Assembly (NCBI GenBank): GCA_008508345.1
Contig: QNGE01000149.1
Span: 279,001 to 343,000 of the forward strand
DNA from: Paragonimus westermani
Taxonomy: Eukaryota > Platyhelminthes > Trematoda > Plagiorchiida > Troglotrematidae
Length of the DNA stretch: 64,000 nt
Direction of reading: 5' to 3'
The notes beneath the pieces are model-generated. The model searched no databases. It saw only the letters and a program-made list of their open reading frames with translations, and was not told the DNA's origin. Position numbers and translations under genes: made by a program. Shown in pieces: positions 47,000 to 57,705 of this stretch; the stretch's first letter is position 1; every line of letters begins with the position of its first letter.

Positions 47000-47340
47000 T
47001 TGATTGCTGGCGTCAATGACACTGATCTTCAGCGTAGATTGCTGGTCAAACAAGATGTGACTTTCCAGGAGGCCCGAGACATGTGCGAGCAGAAGTGTGA
47101 CGTCAATGCCGCTACAGCTGATTCGAACGTGACATTATTTCAGAAGACCAAAGCGCATACTGCCACCCGAAGTCAACCAGTGAACTGGCCTTCTCATGCA
47201 TCCATCATCAATCCCGGTTCAAAGAAACTTAACAAGTGTTTCTCGTGCGGTAAGTTACACTTACGATCATCTCGCGGATTTCGTGATGCTATATGACATT
47301 TATGCGGTAAATCTGGTCATATTAAGAAGGTATGTAGAAG
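47000..47340 (+). pseudogene. element A Gag C-terminus
   Basis: LRDRLIAGVNDTDLQRRLLV and FQEARDMCEQKCDV are capsid-end sequence. CFSCGKLHLRSSRGF, a stop, then LCGKSGHIKKVCRSQ are two zinc knuckles; the first has lost its last Cys. The frame breaks at TGA 47,294. Confidence 0.7.
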
Positions 47341-47819
47341 TCAGAAATTTCATCTAAGTCAAGTTAGAGAGAAAAGTACTCTAGAACCGTCCACTACTGT
47401 TCATTCCTTGCAAACGAACTCCAGAGCTGAGCAATTTATTCATGGACGCCTCAAATCACGTTGTAAGTATGAATTCATTGTGGACACAGAAGTAGCAAAA
47501 CCGTTGTTTCCAAATCGCTACTAGATCGCATGGCCCCTGATGTTCAACTGAGACGAACAACGATGGAAATACGCGGTTGGCTCTGCTAGGTGAAACTGAT
47601 GTAATGAATGTTGGTAATGATAATGAGCTGACTCCGCTGCGTTTCTTGGTGTCGGAGGGAAGTCCAGCTACTCTAGGATTAAAAGCTTTAAAACAGCTCC
47701 ATTGTGCTCTCTCTCTAAATACTCATTACAAAGATGGTCCAAGTGAAGAGTACCAAGCCCAGTCACGCAACCTGATTGTTCAGTGTTCACTACTTGCAGG
47801 AGGAATGAAAGTATAGCCA

Positions 47820-49080
47820 GCAAAACTGGAGGCTCAATGGGACCTAGTTTTTCCAAAGCGCCGAACGAAATCTTATGGAATGAGAGAACATGTGCATAAT
47901 GCTCTCAACAGATTGAAGGAAGACGGCATAATCTCGCAGGTTAACTCAACAGCATGGGCCACACCAATCTTTGTTGTTATGAACGAAGATGGCAAACCAC
48001 CTAGGATATGTGGACTATAGAGTGACGTTGAATCCAAGACTGAAAGAGTGCGCAGCAATAACCGAGGAGCCGGAGGATTTTATGAAAGTCCTGCACGGTA
48101 GCAGTGTTTTCTAATATTGACCTGACAAACGCATACTTACAACTTCCATTGCAGTATGATTCTAAGGCAATCACTACGATTGACACCCCTTGGGGATTAT
48201 TTCAGTACAATTTTTTACCGTTTGGATTACACGTATCAGCTGGGATATTGCAGGCTGCGATTGATGAAGTAATTACCGATTTACCAGGAGTACGCGCTTA
48301 TCAAGGTGATGTCATCCTATATGCTGACAATACAGAGGAGCATGATAAGAGGTTGTTTTCACTTCTGGAACGATCAAGGGATAAGAACATAGCCATAAAG
48401 CCTTCTAAGTGCGTGTTTCATGTGCGAAAGGTGAGTTTTCTTGGCTTTACCATGTCATAAAAGATACAGGCCGGACCGTGACCGGTACAAAGCCTCAGTT
48501 ACCGTTACATCACCAAGGGACCAGGATGAGCTGCGATCAATAATGGGATATTCGCAGTACTATTCTCGTTTTATCCCAAACTTTTCGACGACAGCATAAC
48601 CATCATTTGCGGTTCAGTCAGAAGAAACATGGTCTTGGACTCAAAAAGAAGACATTCTTCTGCGAGAATTAATACGAGTTGTGATTAAAAGGCCGATGTT
48701 AGCCCAATTTACTATGTCTGAAGTTACCACGCTGATCACCGATGCATCCAATGTTGACATTGGTGCTGTGTTGGAACAGGAGGGATATCCGATCATTTGC
48801 ATGTCACGTTTGTTAAATAAGGCAGAACAAGGATATTCACAAACACAAAAGGAGGCGTTAGCAGTCTACTCGGCTGTCAGGAGACTATAAATATTTGTTC
48901 GGTATTAGATTCAAGGACGTTACTGATCACCAAGCTCTACAGTATTTATTTGACCCTTACAAATCAGTTGCCAAATCATCAGCGGCAATGATACAGCGAT
49001 GGAGTTTAGTTCTAGCAGCGTACCACTATGAAACGTTCATCGTGCTGGTAAACAGGTTCCTCAGGGGGATTTTTTATCAC
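47820..49080 (+). pseudogene. element A reverse transcriptase and RNase H
   Basis: The RT opens near 47,880 with VHNALNRLKEDGIISQVNST, WATPIF and VMNEDGKP. FSNIDLTNAYLQLPLQYDSK and LFQYNFLPFGLHVSAGILQA follow. The catalytic loop reads AYQGDVILYA: the first Asp of YxDD is Gly. RNase H has LITDASNVDIGAVLEQEG and KAEQGYSQTQKEALAVYSAV. Stops at about 48,018, 48,458 and 48,888 plus small shifts show an inactive copy. Confidence 0.78.
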
Positions 49081-49399
49081 GGTATTCCAGTTTTCTAGCT
49101 GCTCAAGCTTGTTTGCTTGCTTCGTCAGCTATTCCAATAAGCCGAGAGGACTTGTTCAAGACAGTTATAAACTATTATGGCACGGTAATTGCCGCGATGA
49201 CCAAGGGTTGGTCGCCAAATATGAAGAAGAAACACCCAGTGTTATTCCAGAACCTGATGGTGTGCTGTGTCGGAGAGATCAATCGGTCATTCCACCACCG
49301 CTATGAAAGGCGGTATTAGACGACTTGCATAAAGACCACCTGGGCGTGAAGAAAATGAAATCCCCCGCCCGACAGATGTGTTGATGGCCGGGGATAAAC

Positions 49400-49830
49400 T
49401 TGAATAGCAAGAGCATTGCAATGAACTGTCACTCCTGCCTCCACAAAATAAAGACAAGGCCGGAGAATCGGACGTCTTGGCCGGACAGCTACGTACCATG
49501 GCAACGGGTGCACGCAGACTATTGTGGACCACTTATCGGTAACTATCACATTTCGGTGTTAATTGATTCATACTCACGGTGGCCGAAAGTATTTATTACA
49601 ACCTCACCTTCCACGGCATTTCCCATGCAAGCATTTCCTGAATGCTTCAGTTGTGAAGGTATTCCGCAGGTCCTGGTGACAGACAACGGGTCACAATTTT
49701 GTTCCGCTGAAATCAAACAGTGGCTTGACATAATCGGGTATCGTCACTTGCGAACGGCGCCTTGAAGTCCATGTTCAAACGGGGCTGCGAAGAATCTGGT
49801 GAAAACGCTCAGAAGTGCCGTAAGTTCCAC
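49400..49830 (+). pseudogene. element A integrase
   Basis: NCHSCLHKIKTRPE is a zinc-binding remnant. VPWQRVHADYCGPLIGNYHI, VLIDSYSRWPKVF and VLVTDNGSQFCSAEI carry the first two catalytic acids of the DDE core. A stop follows at 49,762, before SNGAAKNLVKTL (third acid missing). Confidence 0.78.
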
Positions 49831-50220
49831 TAATTCTAAAACATTTGCTGAACTGGATGTGTTTCTCGATAACTTCCTGCACAGTACAGGAACGCGGCAC
49901 ATTGCACAACGTAGGAGAGCCCAGCAGTGCTATTTAAATCAAGGCCATTAAAAGCATCACTTCAGTGTTAGATTCAACGGATGTAATATATTGTCGTGGA
50001 AACGATTTGCGACCTGCCAAAGGATCGATCACTCGCCAGCTAGGCAGCATAATGGCACAAATTAGTGACCTGCACTATCCCGCCATTCATCGGAGACACA
50101 CACACAGAAAAAGTGGTCATGGGGTAAGCAGAATACCCTGTAGAGCAAGAGTCCGATGTCCCGAGGAGATCAGAACGATTGGCAAATATGAATGCGGATG
50201 CTTCTAGAAGAGGGGAAGGT

Positions 50221-50759
50221 TGTGGTGGAAATCTCGATTCACCGATTATCCAAATCCCGACACAACAGAAGATCTGACAGACGGCCAATCCAAATATCGC
50301 GTTGAAGACACAACATCAGGATTGGACAAACGGTCTCAGTGTTGTGCCTTCCGTTACTCGACAATTCATTTGTTCCGTATTCCACCAATTAACATACCGT
50401 TCATGATTTCGCATGTGCTAATGAAATCAGCCAATGACAGGCTGTGATTGCTTTGATACTGTTGTATATCCATAAATTCGGCGGCTCAATTCATGAATAA
50501 CAATTGCTTACTGCTACCAGTACCAGGTCTTCTCCATATTACTTACGTGGGAGGTTTCAATTCACGTACGATTCCTAGGGCTATTCGGAGTCCCTAATTC
50601 TGAGTATCGCAATAGACTACAGCATTCGAATATGTTCAAATCAACGAAGGGAATACACCTCTATAGATTTCGTCCGCTTTGGGTTTGTCCTATGGACGAT
50701 GAATACCGCTCACTTTTGCACAGTTTTTGGGTGGTTTATCTGAGTAAAATGTAATTCCA
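50221..50759 (+). repeat. LTR, downstream copy of element A
   Basis: 539 bp with TG...CA ends, preceded by the polypurine tract and followed by EnSpm-like relic sequence on the other strand. The LTR itself has no coding capacity. Confidence 0.9.
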
Positions 50760-50764
50760 AGCAC

Positions 50765-51800
50765 ATTACCCGCATTTGGGTTGCACGGCAACAGAGTACA
50801 AGGACAGAGCACATCATCCTATGTTGGCTGTTCTTCAAAAAACCACAGTCATATCTCTCAGCTAATCTTGGGAAAAGCAGCGAAGCTGGCAGGGTTGGAC
50901 AGTACACCATAGGCCTCAAACGGGATATATGTGATTTTTAAGAGAGTGCTGAAAATCTCTCTGGGGTCCACGTCTCCGAACCTCTTCGCTCATATGTATT
51001 GAACAGTGGATGTTAAACACCATCTTCTCCTCGCCGTACATAACGGCAAACTGATCAACGGTTTCGACTATTATCCTGTTTGCGAATGAGACATAATATA
51101 TCGCCAACTTTCTGTTGCCGAGAACGAAGGTGAAAATGGACAGGTCCAGGAAATGTTCATATTTCTTGTCGTCTAAAATTCCGAATAGAACGAGCGGGCC
51201 TAGGTAGAGAAGAACTGACGAAAGTCCGATGCCCTCCTCTTATCTGTACCCTCTCACGTTAGACACTTTCGCTGGAAGTCGCAAGTCATTACTCTTCCAT
51301 TGTCACGGATTCGTTGGTTTACATGGCGGATGGCAGCGACGACAATCGAATATTTCTTCGAATGCTTCCGGAACGCCACACACTGATCAACCTCTTCATA
51401 ACAACAAGGTGTACCGAATGCGTATAATCGGGCGGAAAAGGGTGTGCCATAACAGTCGATAGGGCTTCCAGTGGTGACACACCAACGTGATGTTCCTGCT
51501 GCAGACGAGAGCAAAAGCTGCCGACAGACCTGCGTGCGTAATCACTGCTGGAGAAATCTACACGTCCATACGTGTAGACTCCGCGCGCACAGCACTTACC
51601 ACATGAAAAGTAACTAGAATGCTGTTTCACCTGACAAATGAATGCTTTTGCTGGCGCATTAGCAATCAGGCAATCAAAGTGAACTATACAGCGCTTACCG
51701 CTGCCAACATGGCAATATCGGTGCAGTTGCAGGTCCAACATTTCGTCAGTAAGATCTTGCAAATATTCCCATCGCGTCCTGTCCTGGACAAATCTTAGTC
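50765..51800 (-). mobile_element. EnSpm/CMC-like DNA transposon transposase relic
   Basis: From right to left on the minus strand: EMLDLQLHRYCHVGSGKRCI, ANAPAKAFICQVKQHSSYFS with CGKCCARGVYTYGRVDF (a CxxC zinc site), then HHVGVSPLEALSTVMAHPFP and DYTHSVHLVVMKRLISVWRS. A second block has RRASDFRQFF, AIYYVSFANRIIVETVDQF and EKMVFNIHCSIHMSEEVRRR. This order (D.PARAF, CE.CT..G, PLDYMHLVCLGVM..LL.W, LVYNVH.L.HL) is typical of CACTA-type transposase genes of animals. Frameshifts separate the blocks. Element A's LTR abuts its 3' part. Confidence 0.68.
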
Positions 51801-52079
51801 TTATTGTAATAATAGTAACTGGAACAAACCACCATGTTTATCAATAATGCTTTTTATCAGCTCACGAATGTTTTCCATCATGTACCTCTTTGCATGACGG
51901 TAGACATTAGATCGCGAGAGCCCAAGGGGTCTTTCCATTACACCGTTTTGAAATTCGCGGGCGACGGACTAACACGCTTTGACAAAAACAAACAAATATC
52001 TGGGGGAACAAACTGTCCGCCATTTTCCTGCATTATGCGACACACTTAAAATTTCATGGTTATTCAACATGTAAACAAA
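51801..52079. other. unassigned spacer
   Basis: Lies between the EnSpm-like relic and the 3' part of the CR1-like fragment. It probably contains their decayed ends. Confidence 0.4.
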
Positions 52080-53160
52080 CAGTTAGAAGCGTTTGAGAAT
52101 CTGTTTATACGAACGGCCCACATGACACATAGGCCACCCATAGGATGGTCGACCGTCCTGTGACAGTCCCATGTGCTGGCTGCGACACAGCTTCCTGTCG
52201 TGACCCTCCCGACCGTTATCATTCACTGGAGTGAAAAATTGTTGTACGAGCCCTACACTGAAGAAACGTGTAAGAATCAAGTCACCATGGGGTTTTCGAA
52301 ATTCGAGTGGATGAAGACCAATAATTTTGAGGTGAGACTAATAGAAGGGATGCCGCATGCCGGTGAACATTTTTGTGGCTACTCGCCGGACACGTTCAAT
52401 GACAGGTATGCCCTTCTTCAAACCAGTGTAAACGGGTTGATCAGCATACTTGAGCAGTGGTCTTATATAGACCCCGTGAAGAGTTTAAAAGGCTTTCCTG
52501 TCTACGCGAGGAAGTGTCCTTTTTATCATACTAAGGGTCACAAATCCCTTTTTAGCGGCCATCTGGTGGTGAAAAAGGGCCAACCAGACGACAGTCAAAT
52601 ACCTAGGTCCTTTTAAAGGTTAACATTCACGATATCTGTCACACTCTCGCGCACTGTGTACACGCATAAATTTTTGGCTTCTCTTTCGAGCGACATAGGT
52701 GCACACTTGCTGTTGCTTAATAGGAAAGACTCCAGTCATCTGCTCAGCATTCAGAACAACCAAGGTTAATTTGTAATGCGCTGAGATTACACATATTCCA
52801 TATTTTTAAATCGCCAATGTAGAAGATGTCAATAGAAATGAGCTCGGGGAGGTCATTGACCTATACCAGAAACAACAGTGAGCCAAGTACCGACACTTGA
52901 GAAACTCCCGCAGAGAACGGAGAGGCAGAAAGGCTCGGACCGGTTTTCAGTGTAAAAGTCCTGTTAAAAAGAACCGCTTCTTCGGTTTCATTAACTGCTA
53001 GTTTGTGTGCAAGAGGACCATGTGGAACACGGTCAAAGGCTTCGGCGAAGTCGGAGAAGGTAGCTCCACAGAAGTATAAATTGTCTCCGGCTTCTGCCGG
53101 GCTATCCACGAAGATTACCTGTGATGGATGCCATTGAACACATAATTTCACGTCGGTAAT
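52080..53160 (-). mobile_element. CR1-like non-LTR retrotransposon fragment
   Basis: On the minus strand: FSDFAEAFDRVPHGPLAHKL (motif A, 53.05 kb), SAGVSQVSVLGSLLFLV (motif B, 52.88 kb), VNDLPELIS, then KDLGI (52.61 kb). KKGIPVIERVRRVATKMF and LKIIGLHPLEFRKPHGDLIL (52.35 kb) follow, then FTPVNDNGREGHDRKL (52.2 kb). This order is that of the CR1/jockey group RT and its C-terminal region. YADD is decayed. The tempting 147-codon plus-strand ORF at 52,173-52,616 is its antisense shadow. Confidence 0.75.
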
Positions 53161-53649
53161 TGGAATTGGGGTTGTAGATTATTTGATACGAAGCGTGATT
53201 CTAATAAAATCATGTGGTGATCGTTCGTTCGCTGTGTATTGCTCAGTTGGGTTGTAAGGAATACTGGCCACGCGTTAAGTTCTGTCTACTCGGGAAATAT
53301 CACATTGGCATCGCGACAGTCTTCAGTAACAATGAGTCCTTTACGAAATTTGGAGATCCAACCCTTCCCCAGTGAAGTTCAGGATTATTTTGAACCATCT
53401 GAAATATGATGCAGAACCGCCTCAAGCAGAAATCAGAAGATAAAATCCGCCTTCATCGTCTCAATGATAGGAAAACAAGCCTTTTTTCTTCTGAAGAATC
53501 TATCTTATCCAGAGTCGCTTATGGATCTCTTATGCAAGAGCATGAAGGAAATACTGCTCGGTCACGAAACCCCTGTATATCTTGAGGCTGTTAAATAAGC
53601 CAAATTTATTATTATGCAGCGCCAACAGAACCAGTCAGTCCGTGACATT
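53161..53649. other. no recognisable gene
   Basis: I see no domain here. It is probably unrelated flank plus the outer part of element B's LTR. Confidence 0.4.
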
Positions 53650-53835
53650 GTTTTTGTTGACATATTTTGTGTAATTTGTTTCATCCTTGAGTTGGTAATC
53701 GATTTACATTTTCCGTTTCACCTGTCATGCACCACTTGTTAGATGAACAAAGCCTATCATGCAGGCCTCTCAATCCTCTGTTCCTGGCTCACAAATGTTC
53801 GTTTGTACCATTGAATCTGATTGTTTGCAACAACT
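53650..53835 (+). repeat. LTR-like segment, upstream of element B
   Basis: Shares GTTTCATCCTTGA, TTGGTA, AAAGCCTATCA and GTTCGTTTGT in order with 57,510-57,705. The copies are clearly diverged, so this pair is old. The outer edges are uncertain. Confidence 0.6.
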
Positions 53836-54393
53836 TATTCGTCTAACTACTACGTGATGGAACGGATCCTACGCCCTGAGAGGTTTGGCGTCGATTCCCA
53901 CGCAGTTAACGCTTCTGAAGAATGGAAGCACAAGTTTTGTATGTTTAGTAGTTTCTTATCGTCTATTGACAATTTCCGTCTCAACAAATTGACTACGTTG
54001 ATCAATTACATCTCATCCTCTGTCTATGAGTATATCCCCGAATGCGATAGTTATGTCGATGCGGTCTTCACACTGCGGGACCTGTTTGTGAAGCCCAAGA
54101 ACGAAGTATTTGCTCGTCATCTGTTGGCAACTTGTAGACATGAGGGTAGACAGATGCTGGATCAGCTTGCACAAATATTGAGGTCGCTTGCAAAAGGCCG
54201 GAACTTTGAAGCTACTAAAACTGAGCAGAATCCCGACGATGCAATCCAAGACGCCTTCATAAGTGGTCTAATGTCTAGTCAGATTCGACAGAGACTGTTG
54301 GAGCAAAACGTTTTGAATTTTCAGGCCGCTTTATATCAAGCCAGCTCTCTTGAATTAGCAGAAAACAGTCTGAATTATATTAGTCCATTCTGA
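53821..54393 (+). pseudogene. element B Gag
   Basis: A 190-codon open frame: RPERFGVDSHAVNASEEWKH, INYISSSVYEYIPECDSYVD, RDLFVKPKNEVFARHLLATC, RQMLDQLAQILRSLAKGRNF, ending before a stop at 54,391. In the next frame CNGCGRKGHFQKVC at about 54,551 is a regular CCHC zinc knuckle. This is typical Gypsy capsid sequence without a known host role. The frame opens just inside the upstream LTR, so the true start is probably the ATG at 53,857. Confidence 0.7.
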
Positions 54394-55339
54394 CTAACAC
54401 CTATGCGGTTGCAACCGCGGTCTCAGAAAACTCACCCAACCCTACCAGAATGCCTGATGTGGTATTCTTCGAACCATCGACTGGCAGATTTTTCTTCCGT
54501 GGGTATGACAAACAACCCCTTTTCGAACTACCCTGCTATAGATGCGTTATGTAATGGGTGTGGAAGAAAGGGGCACTTCCAGAAGGTTTGTCTGACGTCC
54601 CAGAACCAATGGCCTTGCTCTTTTTCTCACTCGACCGTCCATTTCGAATGCCACATCATCGACGGCTCCAGAGTGTCTTTCAAATGTTGTAGTTGATCTC
54701 GAAGTTAAAGGAACTCGCTCACAAGCTTTGACAAGTACTGGCGGTTCCAAAAGGTATGTAGCGTCTTGCGTAGTGTTGCAAAATGACTGGAAGGTTCACG
54801 ACTCTCGTAACAAGATTACAGTGGCTTCTACCCTCCGTCATGTGACGCGCGAAATCACGTGCTGGCGTCGATCATATACATAGATTCCATGTATGAGTTT
54901 GTGAAGCTGCCAGTTCCACCGCAGTTACATGCAGACGTTCTTTTCAGATAACTTTCTAAGACCTCGTAAATGTGTTGATATTGCTTCCGGTGTGATAAAT
55001 CCACCATTTTCACTCTGTTCACTGACCCCAGCTCACATCGAACCTCCTTATCTTTACCAGAATCTGAAGTGAAACTTCAAACCCATTGCAATAAAACCCA
55101 GAAGACAGTACTGCTGAAAAAAGATTATACGTGATGAAATTTGCCGTTCGCCTGCAGTAGAAAGTATCGAGCCCTCCTTTTTTGACAGCTCGAGTCCTGG
55201 TAGTCGCTAACGACGGGCACAAGAGGAGAATGGCAGTTGACTGCAGCCAAAATTTAACAAACATACCCTCTCGGATGCCTATCCTCTCTCAAAAATTGAC
55301 GATATGATCGAACACATCGCCATGTACGACATCTCTGGA

Positions 55340-56280
55340 TCTAAAGAGTGCCTATCATCAGCTCTCTACTCGGGAAGGAGAATGGCTTCTTAGGGCTTCT
55401 GAGGCATGCGACCGTTTGTATCAGCTTTGTCGGATTCCGTTTGGCGTGATGAATAGCGTCGTTTGCTTCCAACGCACTACTCATAATATAGAAGCACGCA
55501 AACGACTGAAAGACATCTTTGTTCACGTTGACAGTGTTCCATGTGTGGAATCAGATCCGTTGACCATGATCACAATCTTCGAAAGTTCCTAGACGTGCTC
55601 AGAAAATATGGATTGACTTTCAGTGAACCAGAGGACATCATCACCGCCAAACAAATCAAACTTTCAGGTTGTGAGGTATCCAAGAACAGTATTAAACCGG
55701 ATCCCGATCGACTGAAACGTCTGCGTGACTTAGCCCCTTCCCTGAACTAGAAGCCCCAGCAACGAATTGTGGGATTCTTTGATTGCCAGTTCCGGTGGAT
55801 ATCTCACTTCTCTGATAAAATTCACGAACTTATGCCTGGTAACACCTACCTTCACCCAACGGAGTTAGAGAAGTCTTCGAGGCTCTGAAAGACGAGTTAT
55901 GCAAGGCTGCTATTTCTACAATTCAGTAAGATACCCCTTTGGTTGTCAAGACAGATGACTCTGATGTGGTGATCGCAGCCATCCTGAACCAAGATGGTCA
56001 ATCGGTAGCCTTCTACTTGCGTAGCCTCCCGTCCAGTGAACGGCACTATTCCGCCGTAGGAGAGGAAGCGTATGCTGCTGTGGAATCCATATGTGAATGG
56101 AATCACTTTCTACTTCGCAACAATCTTAAACTAGTTTCTGACCAACGTTCCGTCGCCCTCATCTACGGCAGTCAGCACAGACGAAATGTCGAGAACGGTA
56201 AAATTGAACGCTGAGAGCTGCAACTGTCACCATTCAAGTTCGATGTTGTATATCGACCTGATAAAGATAACTGGGCGACA
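55340..56280 (+). pseudogene. element B RT end and RNase H
   Basis: RIPFGVMNSVVCFQRTTHNI-like residues, HNLRKFLDVLRKYGLTFSEP and IKLSGCEVSKNSIKPDPDRL are the RT palm end and thumb. VVKTDDSDVVIAAILNQDGQ, SLPSSERHYSAVGEEAYAAV and LVSDQRSVALIYGS are RNase H. The catalytic YxDD loop is lost in a broken stretch near 55,530. Stops occur at 55,748 and 56,212. Confidence 0.7.
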
Positions 56281-56589
56281 GATGCACCCTCGAATAATTG
56301 TTGCGGGGCTCTAACGACAAATAATGATTTCAAAGGAATACATGGATCGATTTGCCATCTCGGCGTTTCTCGTTTGATGCACTTCGTCTGCGCTAGAAGT
56401 CTAACTTTTGCGGTAGAGGAAATTTGAAGCGTTTTTGCCAAATGTTCAGTATGCTGTGAAATCAAACCTCTGTTTTCTCCAACGCCTCAGGTGAGCTTAT
56501 AAAAGCCACGCAACTATTAAGAAGGCTGTCAATTGACTTCAAGGGTACCCTTCTGTCAGTAACCCGCAATCGTTATTTATTAACAAGTA

Positions 56590-57200
56590 TTGATGAACAT
56601 TTTCGATTTCCTTTCGGTTTTGCATGCATTTATCAGACTAGTGAGACCGTTATTAAATGTTTTAGTCAGTTGTTCTCTTTGTTTGAAACTCCGGCGTATA
56701 TCCATTTTGCTCGTGGATCGTCATTCATATCGTCAAATGTTCAACAGTTCCTTCAGGAAAGGGGAGTCGCGACAACTAAAAAAACACCATACAACCTCCA
56801 GGGTAACGGGCAAGTAGAGCGTTTGGATGAAACGCTTTGGAAAACTGTGTTAATCGTCCTGAAATCTCCTGACTTGGCAATTAATTAATGGCATTTTTTC
56901 TTTTCGATGCTTTTCACTCAGTCAGATCACTCCCGTCTACCGCAAATAATGCCACACCACATGAAAGATTACTCCGCTATAATCAAAGGTCGACCTCCGG
57001 AACAACCCTCCCGATGTGGCCCAATAAAACCTAGACCCGTGTTGCTAGAGAAGAATGTCAGACAGTCTACTTAGGATACACTCGTCGAAGAGGTTGAATT
57101 ACTTTAGTGCAATCCACAGAACACGTACATCCACCTTCCTAATGGCATAGAGAGAACAGTTTCTGTTCACCAACTGACCCCAAAGGAGAAGTCATGCCTG
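56590..57200 (+). pseudogene. element B integrase
   Basis: Two frames carry SLFETPAYIHFARGSSFISS and TTKKTPYNLQGNGQVERLDE, then WKTVLIVLKSPD. The second catalytic Asp position reads ARGSSF instead of the usual D-R-G, so activity is lost. A frameshift near 56,670 and a TAA at 56,886 break it. Confidence 0.68.
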
Positions 57201-57509
57201 AGACCCTTTGAAAGGACTATCGAAACTTTTGATCGAAGAGACTTTATCTGTACCCAGAGCAGCATAACAGCGTTCCCTCAGTTGACACATAAAACACTGA
57301 GACATATTTTTTAACTCAATGAAGATCACTCACTTAATCCTGAAACGCTAATCAAACAACAACAGCGTGTTTATCCGTACTTTCTAAGAAACAGAGACGC
57401 ATAAACCTACCGCATATTGCGGCACACTGCTAAATATTGTCTCACTGATGAGTCTGTGCATGTTGTGATTCCCTGTAACCTACTACTTGTTGTCTGCTCA
57501 AACTTCTTG

Positions 57510-57705
57510 GTGGGTGAGAATGTTACAATGATTTGCGTTGTTCGTTTCATCCTTGATTTGGTAGTCGATTTGTGTGTCCCATCTCAGCTCTCATGGGCCA
57601 ACTGTTTGGCGAATAAAGCCTATCACGCGGGTCTCTTGCTCTTCTGTTTCCGACTCACGACCGTTCGTTTGTGCCGTTGAATGTGACTGTTCACAACAAT
57701 TCTCC
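57510..57705 (+). repeat. LTR-like segment between elements B and C
   Basis: Diverged copy of 53,650-53,835 with GAATAAAGCCTATCACGCGG containing an AATAAA signal. It could be the 3' LTR of B. Element C's Gag follows at once. Confidence 0.6.

Larger units (their letters stand above)
46840..50219 (+). mobile_element. Ty3/Gypsy element A, internal region (Mag-like, 5' part missing)
   Basis: Domains in order are the end of Gag with two zinc knuckles (47,000-47,340), a protease-like VDTE (47,478), RT (47,820-48,460), RNase H (48,680-49,050) and integrase (49,400-49,830). A purine tract AGAAGAGGGGAAGG at 50,206-50,219 directly precedes the downstream LTR. Gag starts mid-domain right after the upstream LTR. 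Frameshifts and stops are numerous. The RT and integrase wording (WQRVHADYCGP) resembles the Mag lineage, which is inference. Confidence 0.85.
53821..57240 (+). mobile_element. Ty3/Gypsy element B, internal region
   Basis: Gag (53,870-54,700) is the best preserved part. Protease and early RT are fragmentary. Later RT (55,340-55,750), RNase H (55,938-56,280) and integrase (56,590-57,200) are recognisable, the last ending in a chromatin-side region with YIHLPNGIERTVSVHQLTP. It is bounded by diverged LTR-like segments. It differs in sequence from elements A, C and D. Confidence 0.75.

Noticed and set aside
52173..52616. 147-codon plus-strand ORF that looks like a gene
   Set aside because: It is the antisense of the CR1-like RT. 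The minus strand gives VRRVATKMF and IIGLHPLEFRKPHGDL in the correct order with neighbouring RT motifs.
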